From Mesorhizobium sp. ORS 3324 (GTDB lineage: Bacteria; Pseudomonadota; Alphaproteobacteria; Rhizobiales; Rhizobiaceae), in contig LM655194.1 of assembly GCA_000824825.2 (NCBI GenBank), positions 50,939-114,938 of the forward strand: DNA of 64,000 nucleotides. Direction: 5' to 3'. Position numbers and translations under genes: made by a program. A model generated the notes under the pieces. It had not been told where the DNA came from and did no database searches. It saw only the letters and a list, made by a program, of their open reading frames with translations. Below, in pieces: positions 16,171 to 24,539 of this stretch (within the stretch, counting starts at the first letter, position 1; each line of letters begins with the position of its first letter).

Positions 16171-16253
16171 AAAGCAATTCCAGGAAAAGTGTGCGGCGGT
16201 TGGGCTCGGCGACTTCGCCGTAGCTTTCCATCCGGAATTGCGTAAAACAAATA
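16171..16253. repeat. AATTGC-type dispersed palindromic repeat, copy 3
   Basis: AAAGCAATTCCAGGAAAAGT through CCGGAATTGCGTAAAACAAA, in the orientation opposite to the copies at 1-20 and 1529-1580. An internal GGCGACTTCGCC hairpin makes this copy longer. It lies between the sRNA array and trmFO and may contain the trmFO promoter end. Confidence 0.6.
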
Positions 16254-16326
16254 GCAAGGCAGGCTTCCCGCATCACGTCCGCACGGGCAATTGCATTCGC
16301 CGCGCCAAGCGATTATTTCGGCGCTC

Positions 16327-17736
16327 ATGAGCAACAATCCCGTACACGTCATCGGCGGCGGCCTCGCCGGCTCCGAGGCCGCATGGCAGATCGCGCAAGC
16401 CGGCGTTCCGGTCGTGCTGCATGAGATGCGCCCGGTGCGCGGTACCGACGCGCACAAGACCGACGGGCTGGCCGAGCTCGTCTGCTCCAACTCGTTCCGC
16501 TCGGACGATGCCGAGACCAACGCGGTCGGCCTGCTGCATGCCGAAATGCGGCTTGCCGGCTCGCTGATCATGAGCGCCGGCGACGCGCATCAGGTCCCGG
16601 CCGGCGGAGCGCTGGCCGTCGATCGCGATGGCTTTTCCGATGCGGTAACAAGGAAGATCGAGGCGCATCCGCTGATCACCGTCCAGCGCGAGGAAGTGCC
16701 AGGATTGCCCCCGGCGGAGTGGGACCAGGCAATCATCGCCACCGGGCCGCTGACGGCGCCTTCTCTGGCGCAGTCCATCGCCGAAGCCACAGGCGCGGAT
16801 GCGCTCGCCTTCTTCGACGCCATCGCGCCGATCGTACATTTCGACACGATCGACATGAACACCTGCTGGTACCAGTCGCGCTACGACAAGGTCGGCCCAG
16901 GCGGCACCGGCAAGGACTACATAAACTGCCCGATGGACAAGGAGCAGTATCTCGCCTTCGTGGCGGCGCTGCTGGAGGGCCAAAAAACCGAGTTCAAGCA
17001 GTGGGAAGGCACGCCCTATTTCGACGGCTGCTTGCCGATCGAGGTGATGGCCGAGCGCGGCGTCGAGACGCTGCGCTACGGGCCGATGAAGCCGATGGGC
17101 CTTACCAACGTCCACAATCCGTCGGTCAAGGCCTATGCGGTGGTGCAGCTTCGCCAGGACAATGCGCTGGGCACGCTCTACAACATGGTCGGTTTCCAGA
17201 CCAAGCTGAAGCATGCCGAGCAGGTGCGCATCTTCCGCACCATTCCGGGGCTGGAAAACGCCGAGTTCGCCCGCCTCGGCGGCCTGCACCGCAACACCTA
17301 TATCAACTCGCCGACGCTGCTCGATCCTTCGCTGCAGCTCAAATCGCGGCCGGGCCTGCGCTTTGCCGGCCAGATCACCGGCTGCGAGGGCTATGTCGAA
17401 AGCGCCGCGATCGGCCTGCTCGCAGGCCGCTTCGCCGCAGCCGAGCGGCTCGGCCAGCCAGCTTCGCTGCCGCCGCCGACGACCGCCTTCGGCGCGCTGC
17501 TCAACCACATCACCGGCGGCCATATCGTGTCGGACGACGAGCCCGGAAAACGCTCCTTCCAGCCGATGAACGTCAATTTCGGCCTATTTCCGCCGGTGGA
17601 GGCGCCAAAGAATGAAGGCAAACGCCTGCGCGGCAAGGACAAGACCGTCGCCAAGCGCCGGGCGATCACGGCAAGAGCGCTGGCCGATTGCCGCGCATGG
17701 TTGGGCCTGCCGGCGCAGGCTGAGGCCGCGGAATAA
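16327..17736 (+). CDS. trmFO: FADH2-dependent tRNA (uracil-54-C5)-methyltransferase
   Basis: Folate- and FAD-dependent enzyme making m5U54 (ribothymidine) in the tRNA T-loop, using methylenetetrahydrofolate instead of SAM. The 469-residue protein opens with the dinucleotide-binding '[18 protein letters not shown]' and the TrmFO-specific '[14 protein letters not shown]' and 'CSNSFRSDD'. It continues with '[11 protein letters not shown]' and '[12 protein letters not shown]' and ends with the conserved 'HITGGH' and 'MNVNFGLFP'. The ATG at 16327 begins family homology; a frame extending to 16291 does not. It is monocistronic. Confidence 0.96.
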   Translation: MSNNPVHVIGGGLAGSEAAWQIAQAGVPVVLHEMRPVRGTDAHKTDGLAELVCSNSFRSDDAETNAVGLLHAEMRLAGSLIMSAGDAHQVPAGGALAVDRDGFSDAVTRKIEAHPLITVQREEVPGLPPAEWDQAIIATGPLTAPSLAQSIAEATGADALAFFDAIAPIVHFDTIDMNTCWYQSRYDKVGPGGTGKDYINCPMDKEQYLAFVAALLEGQKTEFKQWEGTPYFDGCLPIEVMAERGVETLRYGPMKPMGLTNVHNPSVKAYAVVQLRQDNALGTLYNMVGFQTKLKHAEQVRIFRTIPGLENAEFARLGGLHRNTYINSPTLLDPSLQLKSRPGLRFAGQITGCEGYVESAAIGLLAGRFAAAERLGQPASLPPPTTAFGALLNHITGGHIVSDDEPGKRSFQPMNVNFGLFPPVEAPKNEGKRLRGKDKTVAKRRAITARALADCRAWLGLPAQAEAAE

Positions 17737-17762
17737 ACTTTTCGGTTTCGATTGGACGGCCC

Positions 17763-17793
17763 ATATAAAGTAGGATATCATCCTATTTTATAT
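17763..17793. promoter_or_regulatory. 31-bp palindrome in the toxin-antitoxin promoter, probable operator
   Basis: ATATAAA-G-TAGGAT-ATC-ATCCTA-T-TTTATAT: 14 of 15 arm positions are complementary around a 3-bp centre. It ends 15 bp before the antitoxin ATG and covers the AT-rich likely -10 region, the expected position for autorepression by a ribbon-helix-helix antitoxin. Confidence 0.75.
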
Positions 17794-17808
17794 TCACGGA
17801 GAGATATC

Positions 17809-18111
17809 ATGGACTCCGCCGAGAAACTCTCCATCACCGTCACGCCAGCTATGGCGCGCATGATCCGCGAGAAGGTCGAGGACGGCTCGTTCGGATCAGC
17901 AAGTGAAGTCGTCCGCGCCGCACTCCGCGCCTTCCAACGCGAGGAGGAAGAGCATGCCGAGCGCATCGCGTCGATCAGGGCGCGGGTGAAGGCTTCGCTC
18001 GAGGACAAGAGGCCTGCCGTTCCGCTTGACGAAGCGATAGACAGGGTAAAGAGCCGGATTTCGCAACTGGCGCGGGACAATAGTGATCCAGCGTCTCGCC
18101 GTCGTTCTTAG
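17809..18111 (+). CDS. ParD-like type II antitoxin (ribbon-helix-helix)
   Basis: A 100-residue protein whose N-terminal 45 residues match the CopG/ParD ribbon-helix-helix domain: strand 'EKLSITVTPAMARMI', then 'GSFGSASEVVRAALRAFQREE'. A charged helix follows ('EEEEHAERIASIRARVKASLED') that would wrap the toxin. CACGGAGAG precedes the ATG at 17809. The toxin start lies inside its 3' end (29-bp overlap), so the two are coupled. It probably represses its own promoter through the palindrome at 17763-17793. Confidence 0.85.
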   Translation: MDSAEKLSITVTPAMARMIREKVEDGSFGSASEVVRAALRAFQREEEEHAERIASIRARVKASLEDKRPAVPLDEAIDRVKSRISQLARDNSDPASRRRS

Positions 18112-18406
18112 CGAAGCGGCCATATCCGATCTCGATACTATTGCCCTCTACATTTTGGAAAGTAGCGGAAGCGACAGTGTTGCCACGAGCTTCGTTGATC
18201 GCATCAAGGACCGCTGTCACAGCATCGGCAATGCGCCTCGCGGCGGACGTCCGCGCGATGACATTGTGCCCGGACTAAGAATGGTCCCGTTCGAACACTC
18301 CGCTGTCATTGCCTATGTCGTCGAAAGCAATATCGTGCGCATCGTCAACGTCTTCTATGGCGGGCGCGACTACGAAACTTTGATGCGAGGCGGCGAACCG
18401 TCTTAA
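18083..18406 (+). CDS. RelE/ParE superfamily toxin
   Basis: A 107-residue protein with a GTG start, overlapping the antitoxin gene. The ParE pattern is visible: 'LSEAAISDLDTIALYILESSG', 'ATSFVDRIKDRCHSIGNAPRGG', 'GLRMVPFEHSAVIAYVVESNIVRIVNVFYGGRDYE'. ParE members usually poison gyrase and RelE members cleave mRNA. The R-x-x-P-F and 'VFYGGRDYE' ending is ParE-like, but the target cannot be decided from sequence. The frame is complete, so the module appears functional. Confidence 0.85.
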   Translation: MIQRLAVVLSEAAISDLDTIALYILESSGSDSVATSFVDRIKDRCHSIGNAPRGGRPRDDIVPGLRMVPFEHSAVIAYVVESNIVRIVNVFYGGRDYETLMRGGEPS

Positions 18407-18414
18407 CAGAATAG

Positions 18415-19362
18415 CTACTGCGCCGGCTCGGCACCCGCCGGCAGTCCTGGCTTCGCTGCCTCACCCGGATTTCGCCTGACATAGGCCGCCTTCAGCGTTT
18501 CCGACGTGTCGCGCGAGCCGTCATGGCTCCAGCCTGGCGGCTGGATGAGATAGTTGCAACGCTGGCGAAGCGTCAGCCCCGGCATGGCCGCATCCCTGAA
18601 CATGCCGATCCACTCGTGGAACGCCACCTTCAGCGGATTGAACGTGCCGATGTTCTTGACGATGCCGTAGCGCGGCCGGTCCTCCTCCAGTTCCCCGACG
18701 AAGGTGCCGAACATGCGGTCCCAGATGATCAGCGTGCCGGCGAAGTTCGCGTCGAGATAGCGCGGATTGGTGGCGTGGTGGACGCGGTGGTGCGAGGGCG
18801 TGTTGAAGATGAATTCGAACCAACCCCACATCTTGCCGATCGCCTCGGTGTGGATCCAGAACTGCCAGACCAGGTTGAAGCCGAAGACGAAGGCGATCAC
18901 CGCCGGATGGAAGCCGAGCAGCACCAGCGGCGCCTGCAGGATGAAGGTGAAGGTGAAGAGGCCGGTCCAGCTTTGCCTCAGCGCCGTCGAGAGATTGTAG
19001 TGCTGGCTGGAATGGTGGTTGACGTGCTCAGCCCAGACCCAGCGCACCCGATGCGCGATGCGGTGATAGACGTAGTAGCGCAGGTCATCGAGCAGGAAGG
19101 CGGCGACGAACACCCAGACCGACAGGCCGAGATTGAAGAAGCGGAACTGCCAGAGCCACAGCAGCGCCCAGTAGGACACTACGCCGAGCAGCAGCCCGGC
19201 GACGACGTTGCCGGTCCCCATCATCAGGCTGGTCAGCGTGTCGCGCGTCTCGAACGATCCCTTGGCGCGGCCCGTGCGCACAAGCCAGAGCTCGATCAGG
19301 ATCGCCGCGACGAAGAACGGGATGGCAAGCTGCGTGACCTGGGGAAAATTGTAGTCGTCCAT
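18415..19362 (-). CDS. Sterol desaturase / fatty acid hydroxylase family protein
   Basis: A 315-residue membrane di-iron oxygenase. It has four to five hydrophobic segments and the three histidine clusters H100-R-I-A-H104, H113-V-N-H116-H117 and H191-H192-R-V-H195-H196. Family members hydroxylate or desaturate lipids (sterols, fatty acids, carotenoids, alkylglycerols). The substrate is unknown. The start at 19362 overlaps the stop of the upstream gene (TGATG), indicating coupling. The C-terminal 60 residues are soluble and proline/alanine-rich. It is convergent with the toxin gene, leaving only 8 bp between stops. Confidence 0.9.
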   Translation of the reverse strand: MDDYNFPQVTQLAIPFFVAAILIELWLVRTGRAKGSFETRDTLTSLMMGTGNVVAGLLLGVVSYWALLWLWQFRFFNLGLSVWVFVAAFLLDDLRYYVYHRIAHRVRWVWAEHVNHHSSQHYNLSTALRQSWTGLFTFTFILQAPLVLLGFHPAVIAFVFGFNLVWQFWIHTEAIGKMWGWFEFIFNTPSHHRVHHATNPRYLDANFAGTLIIWDRMFGTFVGELEEDRPRYGIVKNIGTFNPLKVAFHEWIGMFRDAAMPGLTLRQRCNYLIQPPGWSHDGSRDTSETLKAAYVRRNPGEAAKPGLPAGAEPAQ

Positions 19363-19787
19363 CACGCCGCCTTTCGAATCTGATCGTGGTTCTGCAGCGC
19401 CGCTGCCACGGCCCGTGCGTCGGCTTCGTCGGCGAAGGCAAACTTGCCGCCTTTCCAGGTGAAGTCGTTCAGCCGCAGCGACACCACGTTGCCTTCCCTC
19501 GTGAGCGCCAGACTGTCCTGCGGTGTGACGATGCGGGTCAGGAAACAGTCGCCAATGCTCTGGACGATGCCGCAACGTTGCGGGCCGACGTCGAGAAACG
19601 CGGCATGCCTGTCCGCGGCCAGCCTGACCGTGCCAGGCTTCTCGTCCGGAAAATCCTCGGCGAAACGCGCGAGCGCGTGATCGGCGCCGGCAAGCGTTGC
19701 GGTTATCGTGCCGCCGGTGAAGTGCACGGCCGTGACCGACAGCGCGATACCGACCGGGACGATGACGACCAGGACAGGCAGGCTCAT
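19362..19787 (-). CDS. Membrane-anchored or exported protein of unknown function
   Basis: 141 residues with an N-terminal hydrophobic segment ('LPVLVVIVPVGIALSVTAVHF', residues 3-23) that could be an uncleaved anchor. The soluble part contains 'EKPGTVRLAADRHAAFLDVG', two cysteines ('GIVQSIGDCFLTR' and 'PQRCGIV') and an Ala-rich end. GGAGGAGA precedes the ATG. It is directly coupled to the fatty acid hydroxylase gene, suggesting a joint role in lipid modification, but no family is recognised. Confidence 0.7.
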   Translation of the reverse strand: MSLPVLVVIVPVGIALSVTAVHFTGGTITATLAGADHALARFAEDFPDEKPGTVRLAADRHAAFLDVGPQRCGIVQSIGDCFLTRIVTPQDSLALTREGNVVSLRLNDFTWKGGKFAFADEADARAVAAALQNHDQIRKAA

Positions 19788-19864
19788 GTGAAGATGTCTC
19801 CTCCGGCGGCCCGCTCTTCTTTAGCGGCGAGTCCAGCCGACACCTAGCATGGTTGACGTTTACG

Positions 19865-20713
19865 TCAAAGGGCCGCCCAGCCCCGCATGGCATGACGCAA
19901 GAGCAGCCAGTGCCGGCGCAACATCGAGAGCGTCGCGGTGTTCTTCAGCGGCGACCGACCCGCCTTTTCCATCTTGTCGAGATAGGCGCGCGTCAGCGCG
20001 AGCGGCAGGAAGGCCGGGCGCAGTGACACGGGGAGTGCCGGTGCGCCCTTCTCGAAAGCGCCGAGATGCTCCCGCGCCAGCGCGATCATCGCGGCTACCG
20101 CCCGCTCGGCGCCGGCTCCGCCATCGCCTTTGACGAACTCATCCGGCGAGGAGCCCGCGGCCGCCAATATATCGGCCGGCACATAGCATTGGCCGCGCCG
20201 ACGATGCAGCGGCAACAAGAGCAGCAGGCCGGTGATCGCCTGCGCGCAGCCCGCCCGGCCCGCCAGCTCGGCAAAGTGTGGTGCTGTTGACGGATCGAGC
20301 ACCATCGCCGCAAGCTGGATGAGTGCTGCGGCCGTCTCGCCGCAATAGCCTTCGAGGTCGGTCCGCGATGGCATCGGATCGTCATAGAGATCGAAGATGC
20401 GCGCTTCGAGCATGTTCTCGAAAGCGGCCTTCGGCAGATGGTTGGCGGCAATCGCCGCCCTCAACGCATCGGCGGTCGGATGGCCTGTTTCCGCTTCGCC
20501 TTCGGCCATGATGACGTCGCGCCACCACTGCAGCCTGACCTCGCCCGGCAGCGGCTCATGAATACGGTCGCGCACGCTAGCGACCTCGACGTTGAAACCG
20601 TAAAGCGCAAGCAGCGCATCGCGTTTGTCGGCGGGCGCATAAAGCGCCGAGAGATAGCGGTCAGGATCGGCGGCGCGCACCGCGTCCATGACGATGGTTG
20701 AGGTGCCGGTCAT
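19865..20713 (-). CDS. Squalene/phytoene synthase-family protein, NDUFAF6-like
   Basis: A 282-residue all-alpha prenyltransferase-fold protein. The catalytic aspartate-rich motifs of true squalene synthases are not intact: the first region reads 'FNVEVASVRDRIHEP' and the second 'YCGETAAALIQLAAM'. This degenerate form matches the NDUFAF6 (C8orf38) type, a mitochondrial complex I assembly factor, and alphaproteobacterial relatives annotated only as phytoene synthase. The gene directly abuts (stop 20714, start 20713) an Mth938/NDUFAF3-like gene, which supports the complex I-associated reading over carotenoid or hopanoid synthesis. Function in bacteria is inferred. Confidence 0.85.
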   Translation of the reverse strand: MTGTSTIVMDAVRAADPDRYLSALYAPADKRDALLALYGFNVEVASVRDRIHEPLPGEVRLQWWRDVIMAEGEAETGHPTADALRAAIAANHLPKAAFENMLEARIFDLYDDPMPSRTDLEGYCGETAAALIQLAAMVLDPSTAPHFAELAGRAGCAQAITGLLLLLPLHRRRGQCYVPADILAAAGSSPDEFVKGDGGAGAERAVAAMIALAREHLGAFEKGAPALPVSLRPAFLPLALTRAYLDKMEKAGRSPLKNTATLSMLRRHWLLLRHAMRGWAAL

Positions 20714-21103
20714 TCAATCGACGGCGATCAGCGCTGCGGCCACGGCGCGGTCCTCGGCCAGCAGCACATTGTAGGTGCGCACGGCCGCGCCTGTCGACAT
20801 CGGGTCGGCCGATATGCCCGCCTCCTTGAATGCCGTGCGCAACGCCGCCGGCAGCGGCCGCAAATCCTTGCCGGTGCCGACCAGCAGGATCTCTATCCTG
20901 TCGGCCTCGGCGAACAGCTTGCCGAAGTCCGCCACCTTCAGCGCCAGCGGATCGGCCGGCTCCCAGCCATGGATGCCGGACGGCAGGCACAGAAGCGAGC
21001 CGCGATGCGACATGTCGGCAAAGCGGAAGCCGCCATTGCCATAGGCCTCGATCGGCGCCTTGCCGGGGAAATGCGCCTCGCGGATGATGATGCCTTTGGC
21101 CAT
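20714..21103 (-). CDS. Mth938/NDUFAF3-like domain protein
   Basis: A 129-residue single-domain protein of the Mth938/AAMDC fold: 'GFRFADMSHRGSLLCLPSGI', 'FAEADRIEILLVGTGKDLRPLPAALRTAF' and 'STGAAVRTYNVLLAEDRAVAAALI'. The human relative NDUFAF3 is a complex I assembly factor. The position between secDF and the NDUFAF6-like gene is a conserved alphaproteobacterial arrangement. The ATG at 21103 follows a type A palindrome by only a few bases, so the repeat occupies its leader or the intergenic part of the operon. Confidence 0.88.
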   Translation of the reverse strand: MAKGIIIREAHFPGKAPIEAYGNGGFRFADMSHRGSLLCLPSGIHGWEPADPLALKVADFGKLFAEADRIEILLVGTGKDLRPLPAALRTAFKEAGISADPMSTGAAVRTYNVLLAEDRAVAAALIAVD

Positions 21104-21110
21104 GGGTCTA

Positions 21111-21159
21111 GAGCATGATGCCGAAAAGTGTGGAGCGGTTTTCGGACGACATCATGCTC
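21111..21159. repeat. GAGCATGAT-type dispersed palindrome (type A), copy 1
   Basis: The GAGCATGATG / CATCATGCTC arms enclose 'CCGAAAAGTG' and 'GGAGCGGTTTTCGG', the latter also pairing internally (CCGAAAA/TTTTCGG). It is the first of three palindromes packed between secDF and the Mth938-like gene. Confidence 0.8.
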
Positions 21160-21173
21160 TATCTCTTTGATTG

Positions 21174-21223
21174 AGAGCCGGATTCAGATTTCAGGTCGAC
21201 TCGACCTGAAATCATCCGGCTCT
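21174..21223. repeat. 50-bp near-perfect palindrome between two type A repeats
   Basis: Outer arms AGAGCCGGAT / ATCCGGCTCT and inner arms ATTTCAGGTCGA / TCGACCTGAAAT are separated by a single central base, with a short unpaired stretch between the arm sets. It is distinct from the flanking type A copies. As RNA it would form a long hairpin in the secDF leader. Confidence 0.75.
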
Positions 21224-21224
21224 A

Positions 21225-21273
21225 GAGCATGATCCCGACAAGTGGGAACCGGTTTTCGGAAAAGATCATGCTC
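21225..21273. repeat. GAGCATGAT-type dispersed palindrome (type A), copy 2
   Basis: The GAGCATGATC / GATCATGCTC arms enclose 'CCGACAAGTGGGAACCGG' and TTTTCGGAAAA. The flanking CTCCAACAAAAG recurs after the degenerate copy near 24408-24466, so the repeat unit extends beyond the palindrome. Confidence 0.8.
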
Positions 21274-21331
21274 CAACAAAAGATCAGATCAGGATGACGG
21301 TTCAACGAAACGCCATCCTGGTCTAGCGGCG

Positions 21332-23878
21332 TCAGGTCGCCACGGCCTTGCCGTTCGCCGGCTTCGCCTCTTCGGTCGCGGCCTGCGGCCTGAGCTTGAA
21401 GAGGATCAGCAACGGCGCGGCGATGAAGATCGACGAATAGGTGCCGAACACCACGCCGAACAGCATGGCCAGCGTGAAAGAGCGGATCACCTCGCCGCCG
21501 AACAGCACCAGCGCCAAGAGCGCCAGCGATGTCGTGACCGACGTCAGCGTGGTTCTGGACAGCGTCTCGTTGATGGCGTTGTTCAAGAGCTGCGGCAGCG
21601 GCATCTTCTTGTATCTTCTGAGATCCTCGCGGACGCGGTCATAGACGACGATGGTGTCGTTCAGCGAATAGCCGATGATCGTCAGGATCGCCGCCAGCGA
21701 CGACTGGTTGAACTCCAACCCCGAGATGACGAAGAAGCCGATCGTCATCACCACGTCGTGGACGGTCGCCACGATGGCGCCGACCGCGAACTGCCATTCG
21801 AAGCGGAACCAGACATAGAGCAGGATACCGACCAGCGCGATCAGCATGGCGATCGTGCCTTGCTTGGCCAGCTCGCCGGAAACCGTCGGTCCCACCACTT
21901 CGACGCGGCGGAAATTATATTGATCCTGCAGCTCTCCCCTCACCTTGTCGATGACGGTCTGCTCGGCGTTCTCGCCGGCCCCCTGCGTTCCGACGCGGAT
22001 CAACACGTCATTCGGCGCGCCGAACTGCTGCACCTGGATTTCGCCGATGTTGAGTTCCGACAGCCTGCTGCGGATGTCACCGAGATTGGCGTCGCCCTGC
22101 TTGGACTGCACCTCGATAATCGACCCGCCCTTGAAGTCGATGCCGTAGTTGATGCCAAGCGTCAGGAATCCGACAACCGAGAGGATGGACAACGTGCTTG
22201 AAAGCGCAAAGGTCCAGCGGCGGATGCCCATGAACGGGATCTTGGTTCCCGGCGGGATGAAGGTGACCGGCGCCCGCGGCAATTCCTTCGGCCGGGCGCG
22301 GCGCAGCCAGATCGCCACCAACATTCGCGTGAAGGTGAAAGCGGTGAAGACCGTGGTCAGGATGCCGATGGCGTAGGTGATGGCGAAGCCCTTGACCGGA
22401 CCGGTGCCTAGCCAGAACAGCACCACCGTCGCGATCAGCGAGGTGACGTTGGAGTCGACGATGGTCGCCAGCGCCTTGGAGAAACCGGTGTCGATCGCCT
22501 GGATGACGGAGCGGCCGTTTCGTCGTTCTTCGCGAATACGCTCATAGATCAGAACGTTGGAGTCCACCGCCATGCCGATGGTGAGCACGATACCCGCGAT
22601 ACCCGGCAAGGTGAGCGTGGCGCCGAGCAGCGACAGCGCCCCCACGATCATGGCCACGTGCACGGCAAGCGCGATATTGGCGAGGAAGCCGAGGAAACCG
22701 TAAGCGACGAACATGAAGGCAACGACGAGGATCGAGCCGATCACGCCCGCGACCTTGCCGGCATGGATGGAGTCCTGGCCGAGCCCAGGACCGACAGTCC
22801 GCTCCTCGATGATGGTCAGTTTTGCCGGCAAGGCGCCGGCGCGCAGCAGCACGGCGAGGTCGTTGGCGCTCTCGGCCGTGAAGTTGCCCGAAATCTGCCC
22901 CGTGCCGCCAAGGATAGGTTCGCGGATGACGGGCGCCGAGATGACCTGATTGTCGAGCACGATCGCGAAAGGTTTGCCGACATTCTGCTGGGTCGCTTGG
23001 CCGAACCGGGTGGCCCCGCGAGAATTGAACGTGAACGAAACCACCGGCTCATTGGTCTGTGAGTTATAAGTCGGCGTCGCATTCGAAAGGTCCTCGCCCG
23101 ACACGATCACGCGGTTCTCGACCAGATAGGGAACCGGCGGATCGTCCTGCGAATAGAGGACCGAGTCGCCTGCCGGCGGGCGACCCTTCATCGCGTCCTG
23201 AACCGGCATCGACGTGTCGACCATCTGGAACGTCAGCTTGGCGGTCTGGCCGATAATGTCCTTAAGCCGCTGCGGATTCTGGAGGCCGGGCACCTGAACA
23301 AGGATGCGATCGTCACCCTGCCGCTGCACGATCGGCTCGGTGGTGCCAAGCGCATTGACGCGTCGTTCGACGACTTCGATCGCCTGCGACAAAGCCGTCG
23401 AGGTCCGGTACTTGAGGCCGGCGTCTGTGACAGTGAATTTCAGCAGCCCAGGCTCCGAATCGTCCAGTGTCATCGACTGGACGGAGCCGCCGGCGAATAA
23501 ACTGGCGTTTATCGGGTTTGTGATCGGTTTCAGCGCGGCCTTGGCCGCATCGACCTGGCTCTGGTCGTTGATGCGCACCTGAACGGTGCGACCGGTACCC
23601 GAAAGGCCGGTATAGTTGATCTTGGCGTCCCGCAGCAGCGTCCTGATCTCGTCGCGCGTCGACTCCAATTGGTCTTTGATCAGATCGTTCTGATCCATCT
23701 GGAGCAGGATGTGCGAGCCGCCCTGGAGGTCGAGGCCGAGGGTCATCTGCCGTTTCGGCACCCAGTTCGGCAGTTGCGCCAGCATGCTGGCCGGGAAAAG
23801 ATTGGGCGCGGCGAGGATCACTGTGGCGGCCACGGCCAGCCAGATCAGGATCATCTTCAGGCGCGAGAAATAGAGCAT
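21332..23878 (-). CDS. secDF: Protein translocase subunit SecDF (natural fusion)
   Basis: An 848-residue fusion of SecD and SecF, each with six helices and a large periplasmic domain. It uses the proton gradient to help complete Sec-dependent export. The SecD part (about 1-525) has the N-terminal helix, 'GLDLQGGSHILLQM', and helix IV 'GMAVDSNVLIYERIREE'. The SecF part (about 545-830) has 'FGINYGIDFKGG'-like 'LGINYGIDFKGGSIIEVQ' and 'GYSLNDTIVVYDRVREDL'. The conserved aspartates in both intramembrane motifs are present. It lies 55 bp after yajC in the same direction. Fused SecDF is usual in many Rhizobiales. Confidence 0.96.
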   Translation of the reverse strand: MLYFSRLKMILIWLAVAATVILAAPNLFPASMLAQLPNWVPKRQMTLGLDLQGGSHILLQMDQNDLIKDQLESTRDEIRTLLRDAKINYTGLSGTGRTVQVRINDQSQVDAAKAALKPITNPINASLFAGGSVQSMTLDDSEPGLLKFTVTDAGLKYRTSTALSQAIEVVERRVNALGTTEPIVQRQGDDRILVQVPGLQNPQRLKDIIGQTAKLTFQMVDTSMPVQDAMKGRPPAGDSVLYSQDDPPVPYLVENRVIVSGEDLSNATPTYNSQTNEPVVSFTFNSRGATRFGQATQQNVGKPFAIVLDNQVISAPVIREPILGGTGQISGNFTAESANDLAVLLRAGALPAKLTIIEERTVGPGLGQDSIHAGKVAGVIGSILVVAFMFVAYGFLGFLANIALAVHVAMIVGALSLLGATLTLPGIAGIVLTIGMAVDSNVLIYERIREERRNGRSVIQAIDTGFSKALATIVDSNVTSLIATVVLFWLGTGPVKGFAITYAIGILTTVFTAFTFTRMLVAIWLRRARPKELPRAPVTFIPPGTKIPFMGIRRWTFALSSTLSILSVVGFLTLGINYGIDFKGGSIIEVQSKQGDANLGDIRSRLSELNIGEIQVQQFGAPNDVLIRVGTQGAGENAEQTVIDKVRGELQDQYNFRRVEVVGPTVSGELAKQGTIAMLIALVGILLYVWFRFEWQFAVGAIVATVHDVVMTIGFFVISGLEFNQSSLAAILTIIGYSLNDTIVVYDRVREDLRRYKKMPLPQLLNNAINETLSRTTLTSVTTSLALLALVLFGGEVIRSFTLAMLFGVVFGTYSSIFIAAPLLILFKLRPQAATEEAKPANGKAVAT

Positions 23879-23933
23879 TCGTTCTTATCCGTTCAGGCAT
23901 ACAAGCGGCAGCGTTCCGCCAACGAGGTGAGGA

Positions 23934-24275
23934 TTACTTCTTGGCGTTCTGGTTCGCTACCGGCTCGCCCTTGACGCGCACATCCGAGATCGTCGAGCGC
24001 AATGCCGTGACCTTGGTTCCGCCGCCAAGGTCGATCTCCAGCTCATTGTCGTCGATCACCTTGGTCACCTTGCCGACGAAGCCGCCGCCGGTCACCACCG
24101 TGTCGCCACGGCGCACCGCAGCCAGCATTTCCTGACGCTTCTTCAGCTGCGCGCGCTGCGGCCGGATGATCAGAAAATACATGATCACGAAAATGAGGAC
24201 AAACGGCAAAATGCTGATGAACATATCGGGCGAGGTGCCGACGCCTTGGGCGTATGCCGGTGTGACGAACATCAA
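23934..24275 (-). CDS. yajC: Preprotein translocase subunit YajC
   Basis: A 113-residue single-span inner-membrane protein. A hydrophobic helix ('MFISILPFVLIFVIMYFLIIRPQ') is followed by the signature 'RPQRAQLKKRQEMLAAVRRGDTVVTGGGFVGKV' and a small beta domain. CAGGAG precedes the ATG. It is first in the secDF operon and binds the SecDF-YidC accessory complex. Confidence 0.95.
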   Translation of the reverse strand: MMFVTPAYAQGVGTSPDMFISILPFVLIFVIMYFLIIRPQRAQLKKRQEMLAAVRRGDTVVTGGGFVGKVTKVIDDNELEIDLGGGTKVTALRSTISDVRVKGEPVANQNAKK

Positions 24276-24407
24276 GAAACTCCTGGGTGGTGAAATACCG
24301 CCGCGGCGGCCCCGCGAAAATTTGGGCGGAATATAGTCGGTAAAGTTGCCAATGCAACTGCGCGCCCGGGCGAATCCGTTGCTTTTCCAGCCGTTTGGCG
24401 CGTGCTA

Positions 24408-24466
24408 GAGCGTCGCAGCCGGAAGCGGCTCGAAGCCTGCCGAAAAGATCATGCTCCAACAAAAGC
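24408..24466. repeat. Degenerate type A palindrome, copy 3
   Basis: The left half is eroded (CTAGAGCGTCGCAGCCGGAA), while the right half keeps CCGAAAAGATCATGCTCC and the trailing AACAAAAG seen at 21255-21280. It sits in the divergent yajC / DUF815 intergenic region. Confidence 0.55.
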
Positions 24467-24539
24467 TTGGGGCTGGTTCTTGCAGCGGCGCCATAAAGCT
24501 TTATCCGCGTGCTGAAATGCCAGAACGAAAAGACCCGAA

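Noticed and set aside
21111-21273. Possible miniature transposon or insertion sequence end pair
   Set aside because: No transposase, no target duplication visible, and the units match short dispersed palindromes elsewhere in the window.
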